In this document: positions 1 through 7,455 of the stretch, in pieces
Layout: every line of letters begins with the position of its first letter
Numbering within the stretch: position 1 is the first letter of the stretch
DNA from: Microbacteriaceae bacterium PS02068
GTDB taxonomy: Bacteria > Actinomycetota > Actinomycetes > Actinomycetales > Microbacteriaceae
NCBI GenBank assembly: GCA_029959325.1
Contig: JASCPF010000033.1
Span: 1 to 34,091 of the forward strand
DNA: 34,091 nucleotides
Direction: 5' to 3'
Made by a program: the position numbers and the translations under genes
The notes under the pieces: model-generated
What the model saw: the letters and a program-made list of their open reading frames with translations, nothing else
Database searches by the model: none
Told to the model about the DNA's origin: nothing

Positions 1-2
1 GT

Positions 3-189
3 GCGAGACCGCGCGTCTGCACCGCAATCGGCGCGAAACCGGTGCAGACGAGCGGTCTCGCGACAAGGCGACGAACCGCGGGCGCGGGAGAAGCTGCGGC
101 CGGCAGGCGCGAGACTGCGCATCTGCACCGCTATCGGCATCGAAACGGTGCAGACGAGCGGTCTCGCGACAAGGCGACGAACCGCGGGC
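3..189. repeat. Tandem pair of 81-bp hairpin-forming repeats
   Basis: Two near-identical 81-bp units lie at 3-83 and 109-189, offset by 106 bp. Each has a left arm (3-23; 109-129), a 17-nt spacer, a right arm (41-61; 147-167) and a conserved 22-bp tail. In copy 1 the 21-nt arms pair at 20 of 21 positions. In copy 2 the right arm and tail are identical to copy 1, but the left arm has drifted, so 18 of 21 pair. No protein is credible here. The unit resembles a REP/MITE-like palindrome and sits just downstream of the DAHP synthase gene. Whether copies occur elsewhere in the genome cannot be seen. Confidence 0.8.
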
Positions 190-205
190 ACGGCGGAGCC
201 CGCGG
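182..205 (-). terminator. Hairpin downstream of DAHP synthase
   Basis: A perfect 8-bp GC stem (CCGCGGGC at 182-189 with GCCCGCGG at 198-205) and an 8-nt loop lie 10 nt past the stop codon of the minus-strand DAHP synthase gene. There is no T-run, as is usual for actinobacterial hairpin terminators. It abuts the tail of the second 81-bp repeat. Confidence 0.5.
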
Positions 206-214
206 CGGCGCGGG

Positions 215-1552
215 TCAGCGCTTCTCGAGCTCCTCGGCTACCAGGAAGGCGAGTTCGAGCGACTGCATGTGGTTCAGGCGCGGGTCGCACAGGCTCTCGT
301 AGCGGGTCGCGAGGGTCGCCTCGTCGATCTGCTCCGAGCCGCCCAGGCACTCGGTGACGTCATCGCCGGTGAGCTCGACATGGATGCCGCCGGGGAAGGT
401 CCCCACGGCGCGGTGCGCCTCGAAGAACCCGCGCACCTCGTCGACCACGTCGTCGAACCGACGCGTCTTGTAGCCGGTCGGGGTCGTGATGCCGTTGCCG
501 TGCATCGGGTCGGTGACCCACAGCGGCGTCGCGCCCGAGGCCTTCACGGCCTCGAGCAGCGGCGGCAGCGCGTCGCGGATCTTGCCCGCACCCATGCGCG
601 TGATGAACGTCAGCCGGCCGGGCTCGCGCTCGGGGTCGAGCTTGTCGATGAGCTCGAGCGCCGTCTCGGGCGTGGTCGAGGGCCCGAGCTTCACGCCGAT
701 GGGGTTTCGGATCTTCGAGAAGTAGTCGATGTGCGCGCCGTCGAGGTCGCGCGTGCGCTCGCCGATCCAGAGGAAGTGCGCCGACGTGTTGTAGGGAGTG
801 CCCGTGCGCGAATCGATGCGCGTCATCGGACGCTCGTAATCCATCAGCAGCCCCTCGTGGCCGGTGAAGAACTCGACGCGCTTGAGCTCGTCGAAGTCGG
901 CGCCGGCGGCCGCCATGAATTTGATCGCGCGGTCGATCTCGTGCGCCAGGCGCTCGTACTGCTGGTTGGCGGGGTTCTGCGCGAAGCCCTTGTTCCAGCT
1001 GTGCACCTCGCGCAGGTCTGCGAAGCCACCCTGCGTGAACGCGCGGATCAGATTGATGGTGGATGCCGCGGTGTGGTACCCCTTCAGCAGCCGCTGCGGG
1101 TCGGGCTGGCGCGAAAGCTCCGTGAAGTCGAACCCGTTCACGATGTCGCCGCGGTAGGCCGGCAGCGTCACGTCGCCGCGGGTCTCGGTGTCGGCCGAGC
1201 GCGGCTTGGCGAACTGCCCCGCCATGCGACCCATCTTGACGACGGGCATCGACGCGCCGTAGGTCAGGACGACGGCCATCTGCAGCACGGTCTTGATGCG
1301 GTTGCGGATCTGCTCGGCGGTCGCGCCGGCGAAGGTCTCGGCGCAGTCGCCGCCCTGCAGCAGGAACGCCTGGCCCGACGCCGCGCGCGCGAGGCGGTCG
1401 CGCAGGTTGTCGACCTCGCCCGCGAAGACGAGCGGCGGGAGGGTCGCGATCTCGGCGGACACCGCGGCGACGGCGTCGCGGTCGGTCCAGATCGGCTGCT
1501 GCTTGATGGGAAGTGTGCGCCAGTGATCGAGTTCGGCGTGCAGGGAGGGCAT
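215..1552 (-). CDS. aroG: Class II 3-deoxy-7-phosphoheptulonate (DAHP) synthase
   Basis: This enzyme condenses phosphoenolpyruvate and erythrose 4-phosphate, the first step of the shikimate pathway to aromatic amino acids. The 445-residue product is the length of the plant/actinobacterial class II family and is recognisable throughout: the early WRTLPIKQQP segment, LLQGGDCAETF, KMGRMAGQFAKPRS, FFTGHEGLLMDYE, KLGPSTTPE and WVTDPMHGNG. No Shine-Dalgarno precedes the ATG. A TAGACT -10 element ends 6 nt before it, so translation is probably leaderless. It is the last of three same-strand genes (glucokinase, acyltransferase, DAHP synthase), but with its own promoter and a 140-bp repeat-bearing gap in front. 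The class II assignment is firm; the symbol follows actinobacterial usage. Confidence 0.96.
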   Translation of the reverse strand: MPSLHAELDHWRTLPIKQQPIWTDRDAVAAVSAEIATLPPLVFAGEVDNLRDRLARAASGQAFLLQGGDCAETFAGATAEQIRNRIKTVLQMAVVLTYGASMPVVKMGRMAGQFAKPRSADTETRGDVTLPAYRGDIVNGFDFTELSRQPDPQRLLKGYHTAASTINLIRAFTQGGFADLREVHSWNKGFAQNPANQQYERLAHEIDRAIKFMAAAGADFDELKRVEFFTGHEGLLMDYERPMTRIDSRTGTPYNTSAHFLWIGERTRDLDGAHIDYFSKIRNPIGVKLGPSTTPETALELIDKLDPEREPGRLTFITRMGAGKIRDALPPLLEAVKASGATPLWVTDPMHGNGITTPTGYKTRRFDDVVDEVRGFFEAHRAVGTFPGGIHVELTGDDVTECLGGSEQIDEATLATRYESLCDPRLNHMQSLELAFLVAEELEKR

Positions 1553-1558
1553 CCGGCC

Positions 1559-1564
1559 AGTCTA
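1559..1564 (-). promoter_or_regulatory. -10 element for leaderless aroG transcript
   Basis: On the minus strand TAGACT lies 6 nt upstream of the ATG at 1552, which places the predicted transcription start on the A of the start codon. No ribosome binding site is present. The same -10-N6-start geometry recurs before lpd and glgP. Confidence 0.55.
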
Positions 1565-1600
1565 CTGGCGAGGCGGAGGGGCGGATGTCGCTGTGACGAC

Positions 1601-1673
1601 CCCTCGACAAGCTCGGGGACCGGGCGGCTCGGGGACCGGGCGCTCGGGGACCGGGCGGCTCGGGGACCGACCA
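1601..1673. repeat. REP-like element with four GCTCGGGGACCG units
   Basis: A CCCTCGACAAGCTCGGGGAC head is followed by iterations of GCTCGGGGACCG starting at 1611, 1627, 1642 and 1658 (period 15-16 bp). It lies between aroG and the acyltransferase gene. The head matches the second REP-like family, seen as an inverted pair at 22883-22940. The iterated units look like slippage from one original element. Confidence 0.75.
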
Positions 1674-1692
1674 GGTTCGGCGGCCACACGGG

Positions 1693-2373
1693 TCAGGCGG
1701 GCCGGCGGTCCTTGACCGTCGAGGCGTACACGTCGTCGTACTGCTGCTCGCCGAGGCGTTGCAGCGCGACCATGATCTCGTCCGTGACCGAGCGCAGCAC
1801 GTACCGATCGGATTCCATCCCCTGGAAGCGCGAGAAGTCGAGCGGCTCGCCGATCACCATGCCGACGCGGCCGATCCGCGGGATCGTGCGGCCGATCGGC
1901 ATGATCTCTCCGGTGTCGACCATGACGACGGGAACCACGGGCACCCGCGCTTCGAGCGCCATGCGGGCGAGGCCCGTGCGTCCGCGATACAGCTTGCCGT
2001 CGGGGCTGCGCGTGCCTTCGGGATAGATGCCCAGCAGGTCGCCGCGACCGAGCACCTGCAGGCCCGTGTTGAGCGAGTCCTCCGACGCCTTTCCGCCGGT
2101 GCGGTCGATCGCGATCTGGCCGGTGCCCTTCATGAAGACGCGCGTCGCCCAGCCCTTCAGGCCCTTGCCGGTGAAGTAGTCGCTCTTCGCGAGGAAGCTC
2201 ATGCGCCGATCGATCATGAGCGGCAGGAAGATCGAGTCGCTCACCGAGAGGTGATTCGACGCGAGGATCGCGGCGCCCGATGCCGGGATGTTCGTGCGAC
2301 CCACGATCCACGGGCGGAAGACCGCCTTCACGATCGGGCCGATCACGATGTACTTCATGAACCAGTAGAACAT
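1693..2373 (-). CDS. plsC: 1-acyl-sn-glycerol-3-phosphate acyltransferase (PlsC family)
   Basis: It transfers an acyl chain to lysophosphatidate to form phosphatidate at the cytoplasmic membrane face. The 226-residue protein has a hydrophobic N-terminus and the family's catalytic HX4D box (NHLSVSD, His41 and Asp46). The phosphate-binding YPEGTRS block falls near residue 120, followed by a VPVVPVV strand. The ATG is 12 nt past the stop of the upstream glucokinase gene, with GAGGATC as ribosome binding site between them, so the two are cotranscribed. The family is broad; an acyltransferase acting on another glycerophospholipid or glycolipid acceptor is possible. Confidence 0.9.
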   Translation of the reverse strand: MFYWFMKYIVIGPIVKAVFRPWIVGRTNIPASGAAILASNHLSVSDSIFLPLMIDRRMSFLAKSDYFTGKGLKGWATRVFMKGTGQIAIDRTGGKASEDSLNTGLQVLGRGDLLGIYPEGTRSPDGKLYRGRTGLARMALEARVPVVPVVMVDTGEIMPIGRTIPRIGRVGMVIGEPLDFSRFQGMESDRYVLRSVTDEIMVALQRLGEQQYDDVYASTVKDRRPA

Positions 2374-2385
2374 CGGTCGATCCTC

Positions 2386-3324
2386 TCAGAGGCTTCGGAG
2401 GCCGGCGAGGTCGGCAACGCCGACGAGCCCGGCGTCGTTGCCGAGCGTCGCGGTCACGAACCGCGCGGTGGGGCGGTCGCCGAAGCCGGGCAACGACGTG
2501 TCGTAGGCGATGCGGGTGGGCTCAAGCAGCACCTCGCCGAGGTCGGCGACGCCACCGCCGATGACGAAGACGTCGGGGTCGAGCACGGCCTGGAACGCGC
2601 CGCACGCTTCGCCGAGGGCGGTCGCCACGCGGCGCACCGCTTCGAGCGCTCCCGCGTCGCCCTCATCGAGCAGCAGCGCGAGGTCTCCCCCGTGCACGAT
2701 GCCGTCGGCGCCCTGGTGCGCCGCCACGCGGTCGCCGATGCCGCCGGCGTCGGCGATGTCGGCCAGCTCGCGCTGCAGCGCGCGACCCGAGGCATACTGC
2801 TCGAGGCATCCACTCTGCCCACAGCCGCAGGGGCGACCGCCGCGGACGAACCGCATGTGCCCGAGCTCGGCGGCGCTGCCGTTGGCGCCGATCAGCAGAC
2901 GTCCGTCGTTCACGACGGCGCCGCCGACGCCCGTACCGAGGGTCACCATGACCATGTCGGTCGATCCCCTGCCGGCGCCGAACCGGTATTCGCCCCAGCC
3001 GGCCGCATTGGCGTCGTTCTCGAGCGTGACCGGGCGACCGATCCGCGCCTCGAACTCGGCGCGCAGCGGCTCGTTCTGCCAGTCGATGTTCGGCGAGTGC
3101 AGCATGACCGAGCGCGTCCGGTCGATGTAGCCGGCCGCGGCCACGCCGACGGCGTGGACGTCATGGCGGGATGCCAGCTGCGAGACCATGTCAGCGACCA
3201 CGACGGCCAACGCGCCGGTGTCGGACGGTGTGCTCACGCGCAGACTGTCGATGATGCGGCCGTCGGGCCCGACTACGCCGCCGGCGATCTTGGTTCCACC
3301 GATGTCGATGCCGACGTTCAGCAC
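2386..3324 (-). CDS. glk: ROK-family glucokinase
   Basis: It phosphorylates glucose to glucose 6-phosphate in the cytoplasm. The 312-residue product opens with the phosphate-binding GIDIGGTKIAGG motif, has a second DIGxG-like block (VTLGTGVGGAVV), and carries the ROK zinc site CGCGQSGCLE in the GHMRFV segment. I chose the GTG at 3324 because GGTGAGGAG sits 8 nt upstream and the protein then starts like the family. A longer frame opens at 3390, adding 22 residues unlike the family. A TAGACT -10 (3396-3401) would fit a leadered transcript. It heads the operon with plsC. The acceptor could be another hexose; ATP or polyphosphate specificity cannot be read here. Confidence 0.92.
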   Translation of the reverse strand: MLNVGIDIGGTKIAGGVVGPDGRIIDSLRVSTPSDTGALAVVVADMVSQLASRHDVHAVGVAAAGYIDRTRSVMLHSPNIDWQNEPLRAEFEARIGRPVTLENDANAAGWGEYRFGAGRGSTDMVMVTLGTGVGGAVVNDGRLLIGANGSAAELGHMRFVRGGRPCGCGQSGCLEQYASGRALQRELADIADAGGIGDRVAAHQGADGIVHGGDLALLLDEGDAGALEAVRRVATALGEACGAFQAVLDPDVFVIGGGVADLGEVLLEPTRIAYDTSLPGFGDRPTARFVTATLGNDAGLVGVADLAGLRSL

Positions 3325-3395
3325 GCGCGTTCTCCTCACCAGGCCGCGACATCCGCACGAGGTCTCGGTGACGTCGGGGCGGCGCGGCACCGGAG

Positions 3396-3491
3396 AGTCT
3401 AGTGTGGAGGAGACAGTCCGACGGAGTGCGCCGGCCGTGCATGACCGGGACAGCGTGCGTCGTAAGACTGAGTGTCACGAACAGTTAGACT
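3396..3491. promoter_or_regulatory. Divergent glk/fadD promoter region
   Basis: The 217-bp gap between the divergent glucokinase and acyl-CoA ligase genes holds a TAGACT -10-like hexamer facing each gene: 3396-3401 on the minus strand (glk) and 3486-3491 on the plus strand (fadD). No convincing -35 boxes are visible. The rest of the gap carries no gene I can support. Confidence 0.4.
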
Positions 3492-3541
3492 CAATCTCAG
3501 CCGTCACCCGACGCCACCCGGTACCGAAGGAGTTGCCGCCC

Positions 3542-5377
3542 ATGAGCGCCGCCGTCCAGTTCGAAGTTCCTGCGATCGTTCCCGCAGACCCGAATGCGAA
3601 CATCGCCGACCTCCTCGTCGAGCGCGTCAAGGCGACGCCCTCGCTCGCGCTGTTCGCCGTTCCCGATGGCGACGGCTGGCGCGACATCACCGCCGCCGAG
3701 TTCGAGCGCGAGGTGATCGCTCTCGCGAAAGGCTTCGTGGCCGCGGGCATCGAGCCCGGCGACAAGGTCGGCTTCCTGGCGCGCACGACGTACGAGTGGA
3801 CGCTCGTCGACTTCGCTCTCTTCTACGCAGGCGCCGTCATGGTGCCCGTCTACGAGACCAGCTCGGCCGCACAGGTGAGCTGGATCCTCTCCGACTCGGG
3901 CGCGATCGCCCTGGTCGTCGAGTCCGACGAGCACGCCGCGCGCGTCGCCGAGATCCGCTCGGAGATCCCGCTCGTGCGTGAGGTGTGGAGCATGGCATCC
4001 GGCGCCCTCGACACGGTCCGCGCCGGCGGCACCGCGGTCAGTGACGACGAGATCACCCGACGCCGCGGCCTTGCGGTCGGCGCCGACATCGCAACGCTCA
4101 TCTACACGTCGGGGTCGACCGGGCGCCCGAAGGGCTGCGTGCTCACGCACAGCAACTTCGTCGAGCTCTCGCGCAACGCGACGCTGTCCAACCGCGAGGT
4201 GTTCGCGACCCCCGGGGCATCCACGCTCCTCTTCATCACGACGGCGCACGTCTTCGCCCGGTTCATCTCGATCCTCGACATCCACGCCGGCGTGAAGACG
4301 GGCCACCAGCCCGACACGAAGCAGCTGCTGCCGGCGCTCGGGTCGTTCAAGCCCACGTTCCTGCTCGCTGTGCCGCGCGTGTTCGAGAAGGTCTACAACT
4401 CGGCCGAGCAGAAGGCCGAGGCGGGCGGGAAGGGCAAGATCTTCCGCGCCGCCGCTCACACCGCGATCGAGCACTCGAGGCTGCAGCAAGACGGGAAGAA
4501 GATCCCGCTGGGCACGAAGATCAAGTTCGCGCTGTTCGACCGGCTCGTGTACTCGAAGCTGCGCGAAGCCATGGGCGGGCGCGTCACCTTTGCGGTCTCG
4601 GGATCCGCCCCGCTCGGGCCACGTCTCGGCCACTTCTTCCACAGCCTGGGCGTCACGATCCTCGAGGGCTACGGCCTCACCGAGACGACCGCCCCGGCAA
4701 CCGTCAACCAGGCCACCAAGTCGAAGATCGGCACCGTCGGGCCGGTGATCCCGGGCGTCGGCGTGCGACTCGCCGAGGACGGCGAGATCGAGGTGCGCGG
4801 CATCAACGTCTTCAAGGAGTACTGGCGCAACCCCGAGGCGACGGCCGCCGCGTTCGACGGTGACTGGTTCAAGACCGGGGACATCGGCGCGTTCGATCAG
4901 GAGGGTTTCCTCACGATCACCGGTCGCAAGAAAGAGATCATCGTCACGGCCGGCGGCAAGAACGTCGCCCCCGCCGCGCTCGAAGACCCCATCCGCGCGA
5001 ACCCGATCGTCGGTCAGGTCGTCGTGGTGGGCGACCAGAAGCCGTTCATCTCGGCGCTGATCACGCTCGACCCCGAGATGCTGCCCGCGTGGCTCGCGAA
5101 CAACGACCTGCCCGCGGACATGTCGCTGACGGATGCCTCGAAGAACGCGAAGGTCCGCGCCGAAGTGCAGCGGGCCATCGACATCGCGAACAAGAACGTC
5201 TCGCGCGCCGAGTCGATCCGGAAGTTCGCGATCCTCGACACGGAATGGACCGAGGCGAGCGGCCATCTGACGCCGAAGATGAGCATCAAGCGGAACGTGA
5301 TCCTCGACGACTTCGCCGCCGAGGTCGAGGACATCTACACGGTGCCGGTCACGACCACCAACGTGCCCCTCGGCTGA
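3542..5377 (+). CDS. fadD15: Long-chain fatty-acid-CoA ligase (AMP-forming, FadD15-like)
   Basis: It activates fatty acids to acyl-CoA through an acyl-adenylate, feeding lipid synthesis or beta-oxidation. The 611-residue product has all ANL-superfamily blocks: the P-loop LIYTSGSTGRPKG, the GYGLTETTAP adenine site, WFKTGDIG with the conserved Asp, and GRKKEIIVTAGGKNVAP leading to the C-terminal domain. The long insert between the P-loop and the TETTAP motif is typical of the long-chain type. The ATG at 3542 is preceded by AAGGAG at 9 nt spacing; the open frame extends upstream but without a binding site. It is monocistronic and converges on def across a REP cluster. Confidence 0.93.
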   Translation: MSAAVQFEVPAIVPADPNANIADLLVERVKATPSLALFAVPDGDGWRDITAAEFEREVIALAKGFVAAGIEPGDKVGFLARTTYEWTLVDFALFYAGAVMVPVYETSSAAQVSWILSDSGAIALVVESDEHAARVAEIRSEIPLVREVWSMASGALDTVRAGGTAVSDDEITRRRGLAVGADIATLIYTSGSTGRPKGCVLTHSNFVELSRNATLSNREVFATPGASTLLFITTAHVFARFISILDIHAGVKTGHQPDTKQLLPALGSFKPTFLLAVPRVFEKVYNSAEQKAEAGGKGKIFRAAAHTAIEHSRLQQDGKKIPLGTKIKFALFDRLVYSKLREAMGGRVTFAVSGSAPLGPRLGHFFHSLGVTILEGYGLTETTAPATVNQATKSKIGTVGPVIPGVGVRLAEDGEIEVRGINVFKEYWRNPEATAAAFDGDWFKTGDIGAFDQEGFLTITGRKKEIIVTAGGKNVAPAALEDPIRANPIVGQVVVVGDQKPFISALITLDPEMLPAWLANNDLPADMSLTDASKNAKVRAEVQRAIDIANKNVSRAESIRKFAILDTEWTEASGHLTPKMSIKRNVILDDFAAEVEDIYTVPVTTTNVPLG

Positions 5378-5397
5378 CCTCTGCCGAGAGCACCCGA

Positions 5398-5588
5398 CGT
5401 TTCGACTCGCTGCGCTCTGCGTTTCGACTCGCTGCGCTCGCTCAACGACCGGGGGGCCGCCCGCTCAACGACCGGGGAAGGTAGGCGCCTCCGCCGCGCT
5501 CTGCGTTTCGACTCGCTGCGCTCGCTCAACGACCGGTAGCAGGCACCCCGGGCGTTGAGCGAGCGAGCGCAGCGAGCGAGTCGAAACG
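5398..5588. repeat. REP-like cluster (family 1), fadD/def convergent junction
   Basis: The unit begins CGTTTCGACTCGCTGCG and ends CTCAACGACCGG (33 bp). Full copies lie at 5420-5452 and 5504-5536, partial copies at 5398-5416 and 5463-5476, and an inverted copy at 5553-5588 that carries extra 4-bp GAGC-type slippages. The last direct copy and the inverted copy can fold into a long hairpin. The inverted copy ends one base before the def stop codon. Position between convergent genes suggests a two-way terminator; that is inference. Confidence 0.85.
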
Positions 5589-6080
5589 TCAGAACCAGCT
5601 CGACTCGCGCACCTCACGCATCGCGATCTTGCGGGTCGCAGGGTCGAGCCGCGAGAGGAAGAGCTTGCCGTCGAGGTGATCGGTCTCGTGCTGCAGGGCT
5701 TGCGCGAGCAGGCCGTCGCCCTCGAGCACGAGGGGCTCGCCGTCGAGGTCGATACCCTCGACGCGCGCCCAGGGGTACCGCAGGGCGTCGTGCCAGAGAC
5801 CGGGAACCGAGAGGCATCCCTCCCCCACCGGCTCGGGCTCGCCGCGCACCTCGACGAGCACGGGGTTGAGCACGTAGCCGATGTCCCCGTCGATGTTGTA
5901 GCTGAAGGCGCGCAGGCCGACGCCGATCTGCGGCGCCGCCACGCCGGCACGGCCGGGCAGCTCGACACTGTCGACGAGGTCTTGCACGAGCGCGCGCACG
6001 CCGTCGTCGATCGTCACGATCGGGTCGCACACGGCGCGCAGAACGGGGTCGCCGAAGAGGCGGATCGCACGGACCGCCAT
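5589..6080 (-). CDS. def: Peptide deformylase
   Basis: It removes the formyl group from the N-terminal methionine of new proteins. The 163-residue product has the three metal-site motifs: motif I as GVAAPQIG (residues 46-53), motif II EGCLS with Cys89, and motif III QHETDH with His131, Glu132 and His135. Motif I has Val where Leu is common. Its ATG overlaps the stop of the MinD-like gene by one base (TGATG), indicating coupled translation. The stop lies right at the edge of a REP copy. Bacteria of this group often have more than one deformylase, so it need not be the only one. Confidence 0.95.
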   Translation of the reverse strand: MAVRAIRLFGDPVLRAVCDPIVTIDDGVRALVQDLVDSVELPGRAGVAAPQIGVGLRAFSYNIDGDIGYVLNPVLVEVRGEPEPVGEGCLSVPGLWHDALRYPWARVEGIDLDGEPLVLEGDGLLAQALQHETDHLDGKLFLSRLDPATRKIAMREVRESSWF

Positions 6081-7405
6081 CAGGCGGCAGCCTGCACGCG
6101 CAGACCCTCGACGACGATGGCCGCGAGCTCGCGGGCGGCCTGGCGCGTCTCGGGCTGAAGGTCACGGAACGCGATCGCGCTGCCCGACGCGATATGCGGG
6201 TCGTAGGGCAGGCGCACGACGGCGCGGACGCGGCTGCGGAAGTGCGCGTCGAGTTCGCTCGCGCGGACGAGCGCCGCACCCGGCCGCGCGGTGTTCAGCA
6301 CCACGATCGCGCCTCGCACCTGTTCGGCGTAGCCGTTCGTCTCGAGCCAGGTCAGCGTCTCGGACGCCAGCCGCGCCTCGTCGACGCTCAGACCCGCCAC
6401 GACGACGAGACTGTCGGCGCGGTCGAGCGTCGCCTCCATGACCGAGTGGACGATTCCCGTGCCGGTGTCGGTGAGCACGACCGAGTAGAAGTGGGCCGCG
6501 ATCTCGGCGACGCTGTCGTAGTCGTCGTCACTGAACGCCTCTGAGACGTGCGGGTCGGTGTCCGACGCCAAGACGTCGAGGCGGGTGTGATCACGCGCGA
6601 CGATCTGCGAGATGTCGTTGAACCCGTGCACGTCGGCGCGGGCGCGGATCAGGTCGCGCACCGTCTTGCCGCTCGGGCGGCCGAAGCGGTCGGCGAGCGT
6701 GCCGCGGTCGGGGTTGGCGTCGACGGCGATGATACGGTCTTCGCGGGCATCGGCCAGGGCCATGCCCAGCAGCGTCGTGACGGTCGTCTTGCCGACGCCG
6801 CCCTTGCGCGAGAGCACGGGCACGAACTTCGCACCGCCGACGAGGGGCGCGGCGATCCGCTGGTCGAGCGCCTTGCGCGCCCGCGCGCGCTTGCCGTCGC
6901 CCAGGTTGATCCGGCGACCCGACAGCGTGTACACGAGGTGTCGCCACGCGCCCTCGGGCTCGGGGCGGACGACGTGCGCGGGGTCGAGCAGACGGTCGGC
7001 CGTCAACAGGTCGGAGCTCTCCCGGTCGACCTCGAAGTCACCGAGCCGCCGCGACTGCAGCGTGATCTCGGAGGTCCGCGGACGCGACCGCTCGTGGTGC
7101 TCGTCGTCGATGACGACCGGCGCGCGATCGGCGACGGCGGACGCCACCGACGTCGACGCGGATGCCACCTGCGCGGCAGACTCTGCGCGAGCGGGCTCGA
7201 TGGATTCTGCGCCCACCGAGAGGTCGTCTTGCAGGATGTCGTCGTCGACGAGGTCGTCGTCGTCGCGCGCGGCGCCGAGGTTCACATCGACGTGCGCGGT
7301 CGCTCCGCCCACGATGCCGATGGCCGTCGTGTCGACGCCGGCGGCGGTGGACAGGACGCCGTTGTCGCCGTCGTCGGACGGACGTTCGTTGCGGTCAGAC
7401 GCCAC
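6080..7405 (-). CDS. MinD/EspI-like P-loop ATPase with long acidic N-terminus
   Basis: This is a deviant-Walker-A ATPase of the MinD/ParA/SIMIBI group. In the 441-residue product, KGGVGKTT (201-208) is the P-loop, VDANPDRGTLADR follows as the switch region, and VVLTDTGTG is the Walker B-like strand. Residues 1-150 are low-complexity and acidic (DDDDLVDDD near 48-56). The segment just before the P-loop (WRHLVYTLSGRRINLG) resembles the layout of EspI-type ATPases of actinobacterial type VII secretion, but no ESX genes are in view. The GTG at 7405 has GGGAG 8 nt upstream; longer frames overlap pyc. It sits between pyc and def, overlapping def by one base. Cargo unknown. Confidence 0.85.
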   Translation of the reverse strand: MASDRNERPSDDGDNGVLSTAAGVDTTAIGIVGGATAHVDVNLGAARDDDDLVDDDILQDDLSVGAESIEPARAESAAQVASASTSVASAVADRAPVVIDDEHHERSRPRTSEITLQSRRLGDFEVDRESSDLLTADRLLDPAHVVRPEPEGAWRHLVYTLSGRRINLGDGKRARARKALDQRIAAPLVGGAKFVPVLSRKGGVGKTTVTTLLGMALADAREDRIIAVDANPDRGTLADRFGRPSGKTVRDLIRARADVHGFNDISQIVARDHTRLDVLASDTDPHVSEAFSDDDYDSVAEIAAHFYSVVLTDTGTGIVHSVMEATLDRADSLVVVAGLSVDEARLASETLTWLETNGYAEQVRGAIVVLNTARPGAALVRASELDAHFRSRVRAVVRLPYDPHIASGSAIAFRDLQPETRQAARELAAIVVEGLRVQAAA

Positions 7406-7455
7406 GGTGCACACTCCCAGATGATTCGCGGACGCCGTGCGTCCCCCTCCCCAGG

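Noticed and set aside
1611..1673. Possible binding array for a regulator (four GCTCGGGGACCG units)
   Set aside because: The units are internal iterations of the family 2 REP-like element found elsewhere in the window, so repeat slippage is the simpler explanation.
3325..3390. Longer glucokinase starting at the GTG at 3390, 5 nt from a TAGACT element
   Set aside because: The 22 extra residues (Arg/Cys-rich) are unlike ROK kinases, and the GTG at 3324 has a strong ribosome binding site and yields the standard N-terminus.
5335..5588. Frames encoding LSERSESKRR-type peptides
   Set aside because: These are read-throughs of the REP-like repeat in various frames, not proteins.
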